From Laetiporus sulphureus 93-53 (taxonomy: Eukaryota; Basidiomycota; Agaricomycetes; Polyporales; Laetiporaceae), in assembly GCF_001632365.1 (NCBI RefSeq), contig NW_024468511.1, forward strand, positions 869,723-933,722: a stretch of 64,000 nucleotides of DNA, read 5' to 3'. The position numbers were made by a program, and so were the translations under genes. Every line of letters starts with the position of its first letter. Position 1 is the first letter of the stretch. The notes beneath the pieces were generated by a model. It did not search any database and had not been told where the DNA came from. It saw only the letters and a list, made by a program, of their open reading frames with translations. Below, piece by piece: positions 36,264 through 48,013 of the stretch.

Positions 36264-36408
36264 CCTTGGTGACCGGCGTTGAAGGAGACCTTCCGGTTTC
36301 GGTCTGTCGCGAGTTGACCTACCCTAAAGTCGATCACGGGATGGATCGAGATGCGCGCTGCACTACGCGTTACGGACGCATTTCTGCTCGTGACCACCAT
36401 CGCACGCA
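36264..36408. promoter_or_regulatory. Shared divergent promoter of MRPS12 and NSE2
   Basis: Only 145 bp separate the two start codons, which point away from each other, so both promoters must overlap here. No TATA box is evident. Confidence 0.6.
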
Positions 36409-37686
36409 ATGCCCGTCGCCAGCTCGTCGCGTCGTATCAGGCGAGAGCATTCTGACGTGATAGAAGAAGACAACCCTACCCAGCGTACCGTCGAGGATGT
36501 GGAGGACGGTGAGGAAGACGAAGAACAGGAGGGAGACGAAGTGCAGAAGCCGCGTCGCTCGAAAAAAAGCGTGAGGAAAGAGTCGAAGCGCAAAGTATCG
36601 CGAGAGCAGCCTGAAGATGAAGAAGAGGAGTTGGAGGATTTTGGCGACCAGCCCCTCGATAAATCCAATGGAGCCAAGCTGGCTGGCTTCGCCTCGGATT
36701 GGAACATGATGCGACGCCAGAACCACACACCGTACTATACCTTGGTGCGGGATGTAGCGACTGTCATTGCTGAATTTGCTGGGAGCGATGGGGCGGAGCA
36801 AGTAAGCAAGTTCGCGCATCGCGCCGTCTGTTAACTGACGTCATTACCCAGGACATGGTTGAGATGGATGAAATTATGAGGTCCCTCATAGACACTGAGT
36901 TTGAGCTCGTTGCTCATGAAAAGACTTTGGGTGAGTTGAACCAGAAAGTTTCCCAAAGGGAAAAGATTGTAAGTGGCAAGCTCTCACCCTGAATCTTATG
37001 CAAATTGAATGAGTGAAGGCGAATATAGTGGATCTCTACGAGGAAGAGGTAAAGCGAAAAGTAGGCAACTACAATAGCAAGACGTCACGGCAGAAGTATG
37101 CTAAGTCGGAAGAGTACATCACCTTCAAATCCGCTATCTACGTGCGTTGTCTTATGTCCTCGAGTTACAGTCACTTACGGTGGTGTCAAACAGGAGGTGC
37201 AGAATCCTGACCAAGCCATGCCGCCTATAACTGAATTCATTCCGAAAGGTCTGCGCATCCTGATTCTGCACTGTATATGTCATGAATGACGGAACCCACG
37301 CATTGCAGAGGATGAGGACGAGAGCGACGATGACGACGACTTGATAGTGGGTGGTGTTACCCAGGACTACAAGTGCCCTCTCACGCTCACGATTCTGGTG
37401 GACCCCTTGACATCGTACGTGCAACAAGACCTCATCACATTGTACAATTTGGTCACAGCTTTGTGGTAGGGATAAATGCGGACATTCATTCTCCGCATCC
37501 GCAATACGAGATTACCTTGGTACCAGTCGCAATGCGCGCAAGGAATGTCCGTCTTCTGGCTGCAAGAAGATGATATGCCTTGGGGATCTGAGGCCAAACA
37601 AGGAACTGGCTAAGAAGGCGAAAGATGCCGCTAGACGAGAGCGCATGCGTAGTGACGAGAGCGATGGGGAGGAGGTTGTCGAGTAA
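36409..37686 (+). CDS. NSE2: SUMO E3 ligase Nse2/Mms21 of the SMC5/6 complex
   Basis: SP-RING SUMO ligase subunit of the Smc5/6 DNA repair complex; nuclear. Exons: 36409-36801, 36852-36968, from 37019, then further short exons. The N-terminus is acidic/basic and disordered. The middle is alpha-helical (EIMRSLIDTEFELVAHEKTL). It is followed by an acidic linker EDEDESDDDDD. The SP-RING reads YKCPLTLTILVDPLTSDKCG then HSFSASAIRDYLG and ECPSSGCKK. An intron at 37415-37469 must be removed to give the KCGHSF zinc-ligand motif. Ends SDESDGEEVVE, stop 37684-37686. Compared with yeast Mms21 the zinc-ligand Cys/His set (CGH, CPSSGC) is complete. A start at MPVASSSRRIRREH is assumed. Confidence 0.92.
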
Positions 37687-38009
37687 TACTACTTTCTGTA
37701 TTGTATCTCTGCGATTAAGAGCAGACGTGCCATGCGGGGCCATGGTCCTTGTTTGAGCGAGAACTCTTATGCTTTTGATACCCTTACTATAAACATGGAC
37801 TTGCCAAATATAGGCTACTTATGATGCCGGCTGTCGATCCTCTATGATATGAACGCGTGTGCCGTTGTGACGTGATGCGCTTGTGACATATTGCCTTTCG
37901 ACGCCGCTTCTTACCTGATCTTGCAGGTGTTGCTCAGGCTTTGCTCGAGCTCAAGACGCAGCTCTGCTGAATTGGCGACCTTACGATCTTGATCATCTTC
38001 TCCGTTCAC
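37687..38009. other. Intergenic between NSE2 and MRPL4
   Basis: About 320 bp between two plus-strand genes, holding the promoter of the uL29m gene. No other feature was seen. Confidence 0.5.
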
Positions 38010-38967
38010 ATGTTTCGAACTTTGCAGCCTGTCGTTCTTCGAACGCTCCGTCCCTTGTCTCTCCGGGCTCGGACTCTCGCGACACATGCCGCTGACCTTC
38101 CTTCGACCTCCTTGGAAGGCGCTGTGAAGGACGAGGCAGACGCGCCAGTCGATTCTACGCCGGGCGTTTCGACAGACTCATGGAAGGCTGAGCGACGACA
38201 GCGTCCGCATCTGGGTATCAAAGTGGACGAAAACCATGGTCTCTGGGCATTTTTTCGCAGAAAAGAGGAACCCAATGAGAAGGTAACCTATGAGGCGTTT
38301 GAGGCCATCGACGTAGCCAAGGATGGGAGTGGTAAGTTAACCCTCTAATATGCATAGAAGCTCACCGCTGTGCGTGGGTGGTCCTAACACACAGCCTGTC
38401 TCAGGTCGGTCATGGACCGCAGCAGAGCTGCGTCGGAAAAGTTTCAAGGATCTGCACACATTGTGGTATGTTCTCCTACGGGAGCGCAACCTTCTCGCTA
38501 CACAGGTAGAGGATGCGCGAAGACATAACGTCCATGCTTCTATGTTGTCTGCGTACGACAATGTCCGCAAGGTAGGTTTACCCTGTAAATTGCTTATGCG
38601 CTCTTCTCATCGTGTCTCTACATCCAATTCATGATGTTTCCGCTAATTATCTGTATGTACGCAGTGCCGGAAGAGCATGGCTCGCATCAAGTACGTGATC
38701 AACGAGCGGCGTTTGGCGTATGAGGCCAAAATCAAGTTGTACGAGCAGCAGAGGGAGGAAGCCATAATTGCTGCTCAGGAGAAAGAGGAGGCGGAGAAGC
38801 GGGAAGCAGAAGCTCAAGCGGAGGCTCAAGCTCAGGAGGAATTGGCGGCTCAGCGAGGGGAAGCGAGCGACCCGCAGTCGGCAGCGAGGCTGGCGGGAGC
38901 GGGATTGTTCGAGACTACACCAGAATCTCCACAGTCACAGAGTGATAGCCACGGGAAGGAATCATAG
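38010..38967 (+). CDS. MRPL4: Mitochondrial ribosomal protein uL29m
   Basis: Large-subunit mitochondrial ribosomal protein (MRP-L47/Mrpl4 family). Three exons. Exon 1 starts [20 protein letters not shown], an Arg-rich import leader, and ends at the GKR-less end of the pre-domain. Exon 2 carries the family signature [32 protein letters not shown], then exon 3 [16 protein letters not shown]. The C-terminus is a long Glu/Ala-rich helix ([20 protein letters not shown]) and an acidic tail. The start at 38010 is chosen over the upstream in-frame ATG at 37989 because it begins the leader. The SFxDLHxLWYVLLxERN motif is strongly diagnostic. Confidence 0.93.
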
Positions 38968-39619
38968 GTAGATCTGTATGGTTCCCGCCCAGTCAATCTA
39001 CAGCGGCATTGCACGCGCATGCGAGATGCTCACCATCACACCGGCCTCCTCAGGCACGCTATGCTTACGCAGAAGGCTCGGTTCCTTCAGCCCTCTGTCT
39101 TTTCTCTCTTTCCGCCCACTGCAGCATTTCCGCGCTCACCCAACAATCGCACACCTTGCTATCCTCGTACACTTCCACCTGCCGCTTCCCTCGCCGAAGG
39201 AGATGCTCAATCGCTGAAACATCACGCGAAGATATCGCAGCAGCTTGCGTTCTGAATGTATATCGTACAAAAAGCATGAATTTTGGCCGTGCTGCCGGTG
39301 GCTTACTATTAGCCATGCGGAGAGCTCTTGTTCGCATTAGCACGGGGCGCAGAGCATCTCAGGCCAACGCATACAGCTCACCGTCTATACAGTGACAGAA
39401 CCTCCTTCTGCAGGCCAGACCGTCGGGCTGACATGATGAGCTTCCGTGCAAGGTGAGGTACAGACAGGTCAGATCAAGCACCGCGAGCTAATAAGCGAGG
39501 CATGCGCGCCAATGCAGCAACACCTCGCCTCGGAGCACATGACCACATACCAGAGCGCCTCCACTTCGGCGTGCACGCCGAGCGAGTCTCTTGCCAGCTT
39601 CCACTCGTCGTCTTCCCCC
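38968..39619. other. Intergenic between MRPL4 and the NDUFAF6-like gene
   Basis: About 650 bp. Several plus-strand frames overlap here, but none has protein-like composition or splice links. It is expected to contain the promoter of the next gene. Confidence 0.4.
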
Positions 39620-40829
39620 ATGCTTCGACCTCACAGTCGCCGGATTACGCACGCGAACTTCTGCAGATTTATACACGGAGAAGCCCCTCTGCTACGTTCA
39701 GTGCGCTGCGTCCATACGGACTCAAACACCCAACCGGAAAGCGGCGTCCGAGATCCAGCTGCTTACTGCGAAGACCTCGTCCGGAAACGTGATTATGAGG
39801 CGCATCTAGTCTCTCATTTCTGGCCGCGCGAAAGTCGCAGGCACTTCTTTGCGCTGAGAGCTTTCTATGTACGTGAGGTGCATTGATTTCTCCGTCATGC
39901 GTTAGAATTCTGGTGCGTACGTAGGTGGAACTGGCCAGCATTCCAGAAGCAGTTTCAAGTCCGATGATTGGGAAGATGAGGATGCAGTTCTGGCGCGATG
40001 CAGTCAAGGGAATATCGGACGTACGTTGGTGGCCCTTCTAGCAAATGCTGAAATCCTGGGTGACCAAGCGACGTAGGGCAGGCCCCCCAGGCATCCAATC
40101 GCACTTGCACTATATGACGCATGTCAGCATGCGAAGCTGCCAACGTACCACCTGAAGAGGATCATCGATGCTAGAGTAAGCAAACGAGTTGACATGCGGC
40201 GCGACGTAACTGGAATGCTTCTCAGGATGCCGAGTTGCACACGCCCACACATATGACGCTGGATTCCCTCACAACCCACACAGAGTCCACATCGTCCACA
40301 TTCCTCTATCTGCTGCTCTCTTTGCTTTCTCTGTCGTCTTCTTCCGCTCTGTCACATGCTGCCTCCCACCTTGGCATCGCTCAGGGCATCGCCACGCTGC
40401 TGCGGGCCCTTCCGTATCATGCATCGCAGGGCCGCATGGTCATACCCGCAGAAATCACAGCACGTCATGGTGTAAATCAAGAGGTAGTCTTTCGCAGAGG
40501 TGGTGGCGCCCAGGGAATCGACGATGCCGTGTTTGAGTTTGCGACAGCGGCGAATGATAATTTGTTAACTTCTCTGGAAATGTTCAAGCAAGAAGGCATG
40601 AGAGGCCATGTGCCAAGTAAAGCGCGACCGGTATTTCTGACAGGGGTACGTGACCCTAATCACATATGTTGTTGGTACAGTAGACCTGATATCTTATTAG
40701 GTGCCTACGAGGTTGTACCTGGAGCGTCTGGAAGCAGTGAATTTCGACGCGTTTCATCCGTCGTTACAAAACCGCGATTGGAAGTTGCCTTGGAGAATAT
40801 GGAGTAGCTACTACAAAGCCACTTACTGA
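39620..40829 (+). CDS. NDUFAF6: NDUFAF6-like squalene/phytoene synthase-fold protein (mitochondrial)
   Basis: Predicted mitochondrial matrix assembly factor for respiratory complex I, in the squalene/phytoene synthase fold family. Five exons. Leader MLRPHSRRITHANFCRFIHG; core CEDLVRKRDYEAHLVSHFWP, RHFFALRAFYVELASIPEA, SPMIGKMRMQFWRDAVKG and RHPIALALYDACQHAKLPTY, then HASQGRMVIPAEITARHGV. It ends WRIWSSYYKATY. The aspartate-rich motifs that bind diphosphate in true phytoene synthases are not evident: MQFWRDAVKG has one Asp in place of DELVD-like. This fits the non-catalytic NDUFAF6 branch. An intron falls between FYV and ELAS. Identity rests on motif order and the mitochondrial leader. Confidence 0.85.
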
Positions 40830-41968
40830 TATTTCTGCTGTTGGCTGCCCAGACCATCTGTATAGTATACATACGCAATTGATGTACTACAGTCTTCCGC
40901 CGTGATGTGTGATGCTCGTTGCGCAGAAACCATCAAAATGCCTTGCATCCGCCACGGGTCCGCGTACACTGGAAAGCTAGAGGTCCGATGAAGAGCATGG
41001 CGGCTGGAGTGGCTCGGCGTGTTACCTGCTCGTTCTTGCCGGCATCGAGACCATGGAATTATACCAGAATAGCGTGCTGAATGCGTAGCCCACCGTTCAT
41101 GCTCTCACTTTTGACCACTGAAAGCGCATGCAGCCGCTGTCGGCAGCGGCAAGATCACCCGAACCTCTGCCTCATGGACCTAAATGCGAACACATGCTGA
41201 ATTTGATGTGTGATGTGGTCCCGACCGACTGACCGCCTTCTTCGCCAATTGGTTTTTAGACTTCCATTGACTCTAAGAAGCGATGGATTGATAAAACAAG
41301 ACCACATACTGTCGCATTTCAGAAGGTGCTCACCTTCAGCAGTCCTATTGCATTGATTGACAGCACCGTGCATATGCAAGCCGTGTGGAATGCGGTATCA
41401 CTTCGCATGATTGAGTTCTTCAAACCACGCATTCTAGCGGCTCACCTCGCTGTACATATATCTGTCTTCCCTCTAATCATGTCGTATCACGGGTTGACGA
41501 ATGTGGATCCTCCACCAGCCTGTCATATCCAGTCCTTCGCACAGAAATGTAGCATATAGTAGTGACTGCGGAGGATTACAAGGCCTTCATCGACATTCTT
41601 GAAGACGCAATAAATGAGTTGAAGTGCTTCTGCACCCGGTTCCTGAAGACGTGGAACAAACGTCGCCGCCCGCCTCCGACCAAGCAATGTCGTAATGGAA
41701 CTCGAGGATGCACACATTCCGCGCAAAATCTCATTCTCGTCATTCCGCGATACCTCCTCCGCGCTCTCAGTGACGGACATTCTTCACGAAGATCTGGGTT
41801 CAGGGAGGCTTGTCTTGAGTACTAGTAAGTAACGTGTACTGTCGTTCTGTACAGCTGGAAGCCGACTGGAAGAGGGCTTCAGCATCGCATTTGAGATTGA
41901 GTGGCGGCTCGTGAAGTGGGCAAGCCGCCTTCCGTGTTATGTGATTTATCAACTGCAGGAGGCATGTA
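40830..41968. other. Non-coding stretch with possible gene relic
   Basis: Between 41326 and 41850 on the plus strand, protein-like segments appear in successive frames: VWNAVSLRMIEFFKPRILAA, then VTAEDYKAFIDILEDAINEL, EVLLHPVPEDVEQTSPPASD and ELEDAHIPRKISFSSFRDTS. They are separated by stops and one- or two-base frame changes with no good introns. This looks like a decayed gene or relic. The remainder shows no gene. Confidence 0.3.
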
Positions 41969-42464
41969 CAGTCGACTATCTCATAATGCATGAGCTCATC
42001 ATGCATAATATCTCATAATGCATGGCCTGACCCGGGAACCGTGCTCGTCCCCAAGGGGATTATGCATAAAATCTCATATCGCATAGTGCATAACCAAAAT
42101 TGGATTTTATGCATTATCAGATTGGAAATTTGACCTATTTTGGATGATTAGTGCATGAAAACGATGTCAAGAGCTATCTATCATAGCAAAATTCTCATTT
42201 GCTTTTGATGCAACTGCCATGTCTGGGCCTGAAAGCACTCAAAAACCACACCCCAGAGTCACCAAGGAACTGCCTTATCTGTATGTATTTACCGAGTTTT
42301 ACATCAGTCTCCTTTTCGAGGCACCATGGCATGACAACTGCTCAGTGAAGGGTCACAAATGTCACACTACATAACACAATGTGACACATCTGGTAATGCA
42401 TACCATCTCATAATGCATAGCCTGAGCCGGGAACCAACCTTATGCATTATGAGATAGTCGACTG
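41969..42464. mobile_element. 496-bp MITE with 23-bp inverted repeats, TA target site
   Basis: Perfect 23-bp terminal inverted repeats lie at 41969-41991 (starting CAGTCGACTATCTCATAATG) and 42442-42464. They are flanked directly by TA on both sides (41967-41968, 42465-42466). This fits a Tc1/mariner-type miniature element lacking a transposase. Inside, a subterminal block is repeated in direct orientation: 42011-42040 and 42405-42435 both contain TCTCATAATGCAT then GCCTGA and CCGGGAACC. ATGCAT/TATGCATAA palindromes recur throughout. No coding frame of note is present. Identical repeats suggest recent insertion. Confidence 0.85.
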
Positions 42465-42674
42465 TATATTTCTTTGAGCGGCTTATAACTAATTCTAATT
42501 CTCCGACGCCGGGAGCACGAGCGTCAGTTCCGCCACCGTGAGCTTGGCCGAGCGTCCCACCACCTCAACCTTTCCGGCTTCCTTTGCCAGCAATCTGAAA
42601 GGTCTGGTCGCCATCCTGCCTGGTGTGGACGCCATTGTCTCCTGTGCTTCTCTTATAATCTGTCTCGGAACGTT
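42465..42674. other. 5' flank of the F-box gene, just inside the MITE edge
   Basis: About 210 bp between the MITE edge and the F-box start codon; probably the promoter and 5' UTR. Confidence 0.4.
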
Positions 42675-45600
42675 ATGGACCGCCTCTGTGGTAGGTCGCC
42701 GACCGCTATGCGCAGGAGCCCCTCTAATTCCGCTGTGGTGCTGCTTTTTGCCAGACGAGGTCATTCAAATTATTCTTAACGAACTTGGCGACCCTGCGTC
42801 TTTCAGCCAGATCTCTCAGCGATATCACCGCTTCACTCGAGATCCCTATGTACGCTCTTCCTACTTTCTCTCTCGCTACGGAAGAATCCAAGCACTGTAT
42901 TGGGCACTGGGGAAAGGAAAGTTGATGAACGAGCAAGTAATCGACGTACGTTCGCAATCCGCCACGCTACTGGAGGAATGTTAATTTGCCCCTGTCTTCG
43001 TCTGAAAAGATCATGCTATCCAGCGGTGCTCACCTCTCCCGCTACCTCGTTCAGTGTGCGATCCACCACTATTTCCGCTCGCAGGTCCCCTTCATTAAGG
43101 CTCCGTGGGTCCGCACGATGTCACTGTCAGTCTTCACCCATTTCATGATAGCGGCGGCACGCATTTTCGGCGACATCCCTGTCGCGAAAGGCGAAGATGA
43201 TGGTTCTATATTTACTCTCATCGTGGACTCGGTTCGTTTCCCAACATCAGCACGGCCATGGAAATGGGAAAACCTGAAAGCCGTAGTGGAGAAATACAAG
43301 GTGAGATCCATGCAGTTCCATGTCATGTCTTCAGGGAATCTAATGTCCGCCTAGTTCATTCCTTTCTGCCATCAGGTATGTTCCACTGCAGACATGACGT
43401 CCAGGTGACTATATGCGCGTGATTTGTGTCTGTAGGATCCCATGATGGTGCAGTTCCCTCTGGTCCTCGCGATTGAACCTCGTCTGCTTCCGTATGCTCG
43501 GGCCAATGGATTTCATATGGATCGGAAGGTCGGTGTGCCGCCTATCATCCACCGGTCACAGCCCTCATGCCCTCCATTCGACAGTACCGCAATTTCATAT
43601 TCAGGAAAATGTTCGAAAAGCAGCCTGTACAATTCGATGGCCTTGTCGACGAGATCGTTCAGAATGTGTTGGAGTTGTCACGTTTGGATCCTCAGTACGG
43701 TATTTTCCATCGTCCCCTCCCCATGTTCCATGCATCGCCCTCTCAGGAAGCTGATGAATGTGCATCACGAATATCAGCATGTTTCTTACACGGACGGTTG
43801 CGGCGGAGGTGTGCATGGAAGCGCATACAAACGAGCCAGGTTATGCAGCGCTCAGGAAGTTGGATAACGAAGGCTCGCTCAGATTCAAACTCACGTATGT
43901 GGTCGTTACAATCTTATTCGCGACAAGAACTTGAGTATTGCTCGACAGATCGGTCGTCGAAGCACTGAGCAAGGTGATCCCGTCATGATTCGTTGTGTCA
44001 GAGCAAATTCTGATATATGTAGCAGCTCTTCGTCAACACACGCTCGGTGGCCAGTACAAATACATTCCAGGTTCTTCGTCGATTGCAGCGAGACTATCCG
44101 TCACACGACCCAACAGTCCGCCTCGTACTGCTGTGCACCATATTCTTTCCGGACTCGATCTCACTCCCGCAATCTCTCCATGCAACGTCTGAGACATCCC
44201 CGGCGCTCAAGGTGTACGTGAGTACGTGTCACAGCAGGGTTGACAGTATGGGGTTGGACCCGGTAACGAGGAGTGACCTGTTCGAACTCCTTATCAATAA
44301 GTTCACCCCGGACAGCTTCGTGGGGGTACTTGAGTTTGGGCGAGTGGTGGTGGGTCTTAATAAGGCCGAAATGGACACATTGGTGGAGGAGGTCGCCTTT
44401 ACTTGCCTGGAGATAGGGTGCAAGGGCAAAATGCTACGGCGACTGGTTGCTACCTATCCAAATCTGAAGGACGATATTGCTGCGTACGTCTTGCGCACGT
44501 TCCGACTAAACATGGAGGATCTTCCACCTTCGGAAGACGAGAAGGCTTGCTCAGCGTTCGAGGCGAGGCTTTGCAGAGACTTCATAGCCTTCAGAAGGCC
44601 TGGATCTCCTCCTGTGGTTGATGAACCCAATAGAGGCGCTGCAATGGCCGCTGCGCATGATCTACAAGAGCACGGTACAGGAGGACAAGTAGACGAACAC
44701 GAAGAGATCAGCGACGATGAGGAGGTATTCATGATATCAGCGGAGCAGCCTACCGCCTGCGATGAAGACCTTGTAAGTACTTATATTCAATTTGAGGTAG
44801 TTATACTTGATTGTGACAATAATCTTTCATCGTTTAGGGATACGTTGGACAGGATACCCTGACCGTCATGATTCGAAAGGATGAATCATCTTTATCGCGC
44901 CGCAGACGATTCTACGAGATGATTACAACGTATTCCGATAGCGTCGGCAAGTTAACGTACCCTGCAGGTACGGTTTTCTCTGCTAGTTCCTGCAATTGCT
45001 CTGGCGGATCTTGAATATGCATTTAGACTATGTGCAGGTCGGGCGATGGATCACTGGTCAGTATGGTCCTCGGAGTGCTGTCACCGCGGTTTTCATGCTA
45101 CACGCTGTACTCAATGAGAATGCCTTCGTATGTCAAAACAGTGACATTTGCGTGCTTGAGTACTCACCGGCGAAAAGGTCCTGCAGCCATCCCTTTACAC
45201 TGAGCAGTTCGGATCGTCGGTACGTGTGCCGGTCACACTAAAGCACTTTAAGATGCTTGCGCGATTGGGGCGTACACCGGTGAGTAACGCTTCTCGTTGA
45301 TGCAGCATTAAACCTCTAATATGCTTCCAGAATTCCTCCTTGTTTGACGACATTGAAGCCGGAACGGAGTTCTACTTCAGTGAGGAAGATTATTTATCAC
45401 AAGAGGAATACACTGTGGTCGTGCCCAGTGGTGGGAAATCGCGGAGTTGCAGAGTGAGAGTGAAAAGCGAGTACAGCAACAAGATGGAAGATACCTCCGA
45501 TCCCTGGTCAGCCTCTCCGGACCCTTCCACTAGCAAAGCCCGGAGTAATGGACGGGGGAAAAAGAGGCCGCGTCGGAGCGTTGCTCTGGTAAAGACATAT

Positions 45601-46075
45601 GCCATACCAGACAGTGATGACGAAGAAATTACGGAAGGGAAACTCGACGAACAAGTAAAGAAGCGAAGATCAGAAACGAATTTGCAGCGATGGATAAAAC
45701 ATCTGGCAGTTTTACTTAGAGAAGAGCAGAAGAAGGTGAAGATCTTGCACATTCAATCTTGTTAGCAGGTGCTGATGTCTGCGCTCAGCATAAAGAGAAG
45801 AAACGGCGCACTCAGGCGGCCGCCGAGCCTGGTGCGAAGGTTCGCGTATTCAAGGTACGTAGTACCGGAACGATCATGGGACGGATCGGGACTGATATCA
45901 ACGCAAGAGTGATTTCTTCAAGTCCCTATCGACGAATCTCGGCCGTCTACGAATTGTCGACCGGGAGAAGCGGCGGCAACTGTATGGTGCGGACGTATTA
46001 AGCGAAGACTACAGCGAAGGCGAAGAAGATGAGTATCATCTGCGGACTTCAAAGCGACGCAGGGTCTCTCAGTAA
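42675..46075 (+). CDS. F-box-domain protein of a basidiomycete-type family
   Basis: A large protein, likely a substrate adaptor of SCF ubiquitin ligases, although no substrate is known. Exon 1 is just 16 nt (42675-42690); its intron (42691-42756) joins MDRLC to DEVIQIILNELGDPASFSQI, giving an F-box-like start. It continues SYFLSRYGRIQALYWALGKG, SSGAHLSRYLVQCAIHHYFR, MVQFPLVLAIEPRLLPYARA, MFLTRTVAAEVCMEAHTNEP and FTPDSFVGVLEFGRVVVGLN. Later parts are acidic and end in a nuclear-style region (NGRGKKRPRRSVALVKTYAI) and RTSKRRRVSQ with stop 46073-46075. I recall basidiomycete proteins with this MDRLCDEV-type start and long repeat-like body, but no experimental function. The 16-nt start exon is an inference from splice sites. 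Confidence 0.75.
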
Positions 46076-46451
46076 ACCTTCCTCGTCAACTGTACTTGGC
46101 CTTGTTAAACCTAGCAGACATACATCACGGACAGCTACACCATCATTCTAGTGTCGTCTGTTCCTACTCTGAGCCTCTTATATGCAACTACCCCTTCTGT
46201 GAACCCGTAATGTTACTCCATAGTACCCTTCTGAGATGAGCGATGCAATTTGCTGCAAATGGCCGCAATGTCGTGTGATCGTGGGTGATACTCTTTGGGG
46301 GGCCAAAACGCAGCGAATGAACTGCTGCGGCGCACTGCCAGCCCTTAATAACCAACAAGCGCAAGCGTGCGTTCCTGTCCCGAGGGTTCGGTTGTAAGCT
46401 AACATTTGTGTGATACGTTGACTGATCATTGTAGGCACTGTGAGTGCAACG
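46076..46451. other. Intergenic between the F-box and amidohydrolase genes
   Basis: About 375 bp without a supported gene; presumed 3' UTR of the F-box gene and promoter of the amidohydrolase. Confidence 0.5.
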
Positions 46452-48013
46452 ATGCTTATCATCCGCAACGTCTACCTAGCCCACGATGACCACAAGATGA
46501 ACAAGCAGCTCTTTGACGTTACTTGTGAGGCCGGTCATGTTGAAAGCGTCGTCCCGGCTGCCAGCGGCAGCACTGTGAATGATAGTCCTTCCCATATCGA
46601 ACAAATTGATGGACAAGGACGGAGCATTCTTTTGCCCGCGTAAGTGCTCCCTCAATTATTGAAGCGAGGATGTTGACAGACTGTACGACGCCTAGGCTGT
46701 GTCATGCTCACATACACCTTGACAAATGTTTCATCCTAGATCAATGCGAGGAGCTCATTACAGGGTACTGTTGCATTCACATCTAGCTGTCAAATAAAGT
46801 TGATAGAGCAACCTTCAGAGACTTCGCAGAGGCTCTTCGAGTTACCGCGAAAGTGAAGAAAACATTCTCCACAAACCTACAAAGCCTTTATGACAGAGGA
46901 AAGCGGATGATCATAGACAGTGTGAAATGCGGCGTTACAGCGATGCGAGCACATGTCGAGGTCGATGAGACCGTAGGTATGAGCTGCATAGAAATCGGAC
47001 TCAAGCTCAGGAGTGAATTCCAAGAGGTTTGCGACGTGCAAATTGCTGGTCAGGTTTATTGAATACCTCTTCGCGTTGACGAACTTACATACCGTTCGTA
47101 AAGTCTTTGCTCAAGATCCCATTTTCGCCGGAGAGGCATCAGAGGAGACCAAAAGTCTTTTGCTTCTCAAGAATGCTGCTCAAAGGACAGGCATCAGCAT
47201 CATCGGTTCCGCGCCATATGTCGAGGCTAACGTCGCTTATGCCAAGCGAAATATATCTGTCGTCTTGGACATGGCATATCAAAACGGTCTGCATGTCGAT
47301 TTCCATCTCGATTATAACCTTGATCCGACATCCGAGCCTCTCCTTTGGTTCGTCCTCGACGAGTTGCGGGCTCGCATTGCATCAGACTTGTGGCAGCCGA
47401 AAGCCTGCGTCTGCGTCGGTCATGATACTCGCGCCACGCTCTTTTCCAGTGAGGAGTGGAAACGCTTCTGTCACATCGTGGAGGAGGACAAGCTTCCGAT
47501 AACTCTGGTTGGCCTCCCTCCGAGCGATATCTACATGATGGGGAGGAACCAGGACCAAACGCCGCGGGGAACACTTGACGTCCCTCGTCTAGCAAGAGAA
47601 CACGGCCTCAAACTAGCGATGTCGGTGAACAATGTCGAGAACGCATTCACTCCTCAAGGCCCCGTAGACCCACTTGCTCTGTGCACAATGGGTGTCGCGT
47701 TGTTTCAAAGCGGGACAAAGCAGGATTGCCGAAGCCTCATTGTGCGTCAATGTCTCCGTACGAACTGCTGAGGACGTCTTTGAGAACCATTTTACAGGAA
47801 GCGGTGACCATTAATGCGCGAGCAGCAATTGGGATTTCTACTCCGGAAAATCCAGTGCCAATCGCAGGAGACAAAGCCGACTTTGTTCTGCTGCGAGGGA
47901 ATAGCTCGGTATATGCTGCCGCTCTGAATCCAGTGTATTCACGTACAACTATTAGAAACGGGGTTGTTGTCGCTGAGAGGCAGGTGTCTGAGTGGGTTCG
48001 AGAATCAACATAG
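46452..48013 (+). CDS. CodA/AtzC-like amidohydrolase
   Basis: Predicted metal-dependent hydrolase/deaminase of the amidohydrolase superfamily, nearest to cytosine deaminase (CodA) and AtzC-type enzymes. Exons join the N-terminal beta region (MLIIRNVYLAHDDHKMNKQL) to the metal motif LCHAHIHLDKC, then AHVEVDETVG, DFHLDYNLDPTSEPLLWFVL, VCVGHDTRATLFSSEEW and SVNNVENAFTPQGPVDPLAL. The HxH pair and two later histidines match the family's metal/catalytic set. In CodA the last ligand is an Asp (HDDV-type); here the matching site reads VNNV, so it appears to be Asn. The final exon ends VVAERQVSEWVREST. The start is ATG 46452, just after an in-frame GTG. The substrate is unknown; a cyclic amide or nucleobase is a guess. 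Confidence 0.75.

Noticed and set aside
42495..42764. Minus-strand open frame of 89 residues overlapping the F-box gene start
   Set aside because: It has no convincing start context or family and is antisense to the F-box exons, whose spliced reading is much stronger.
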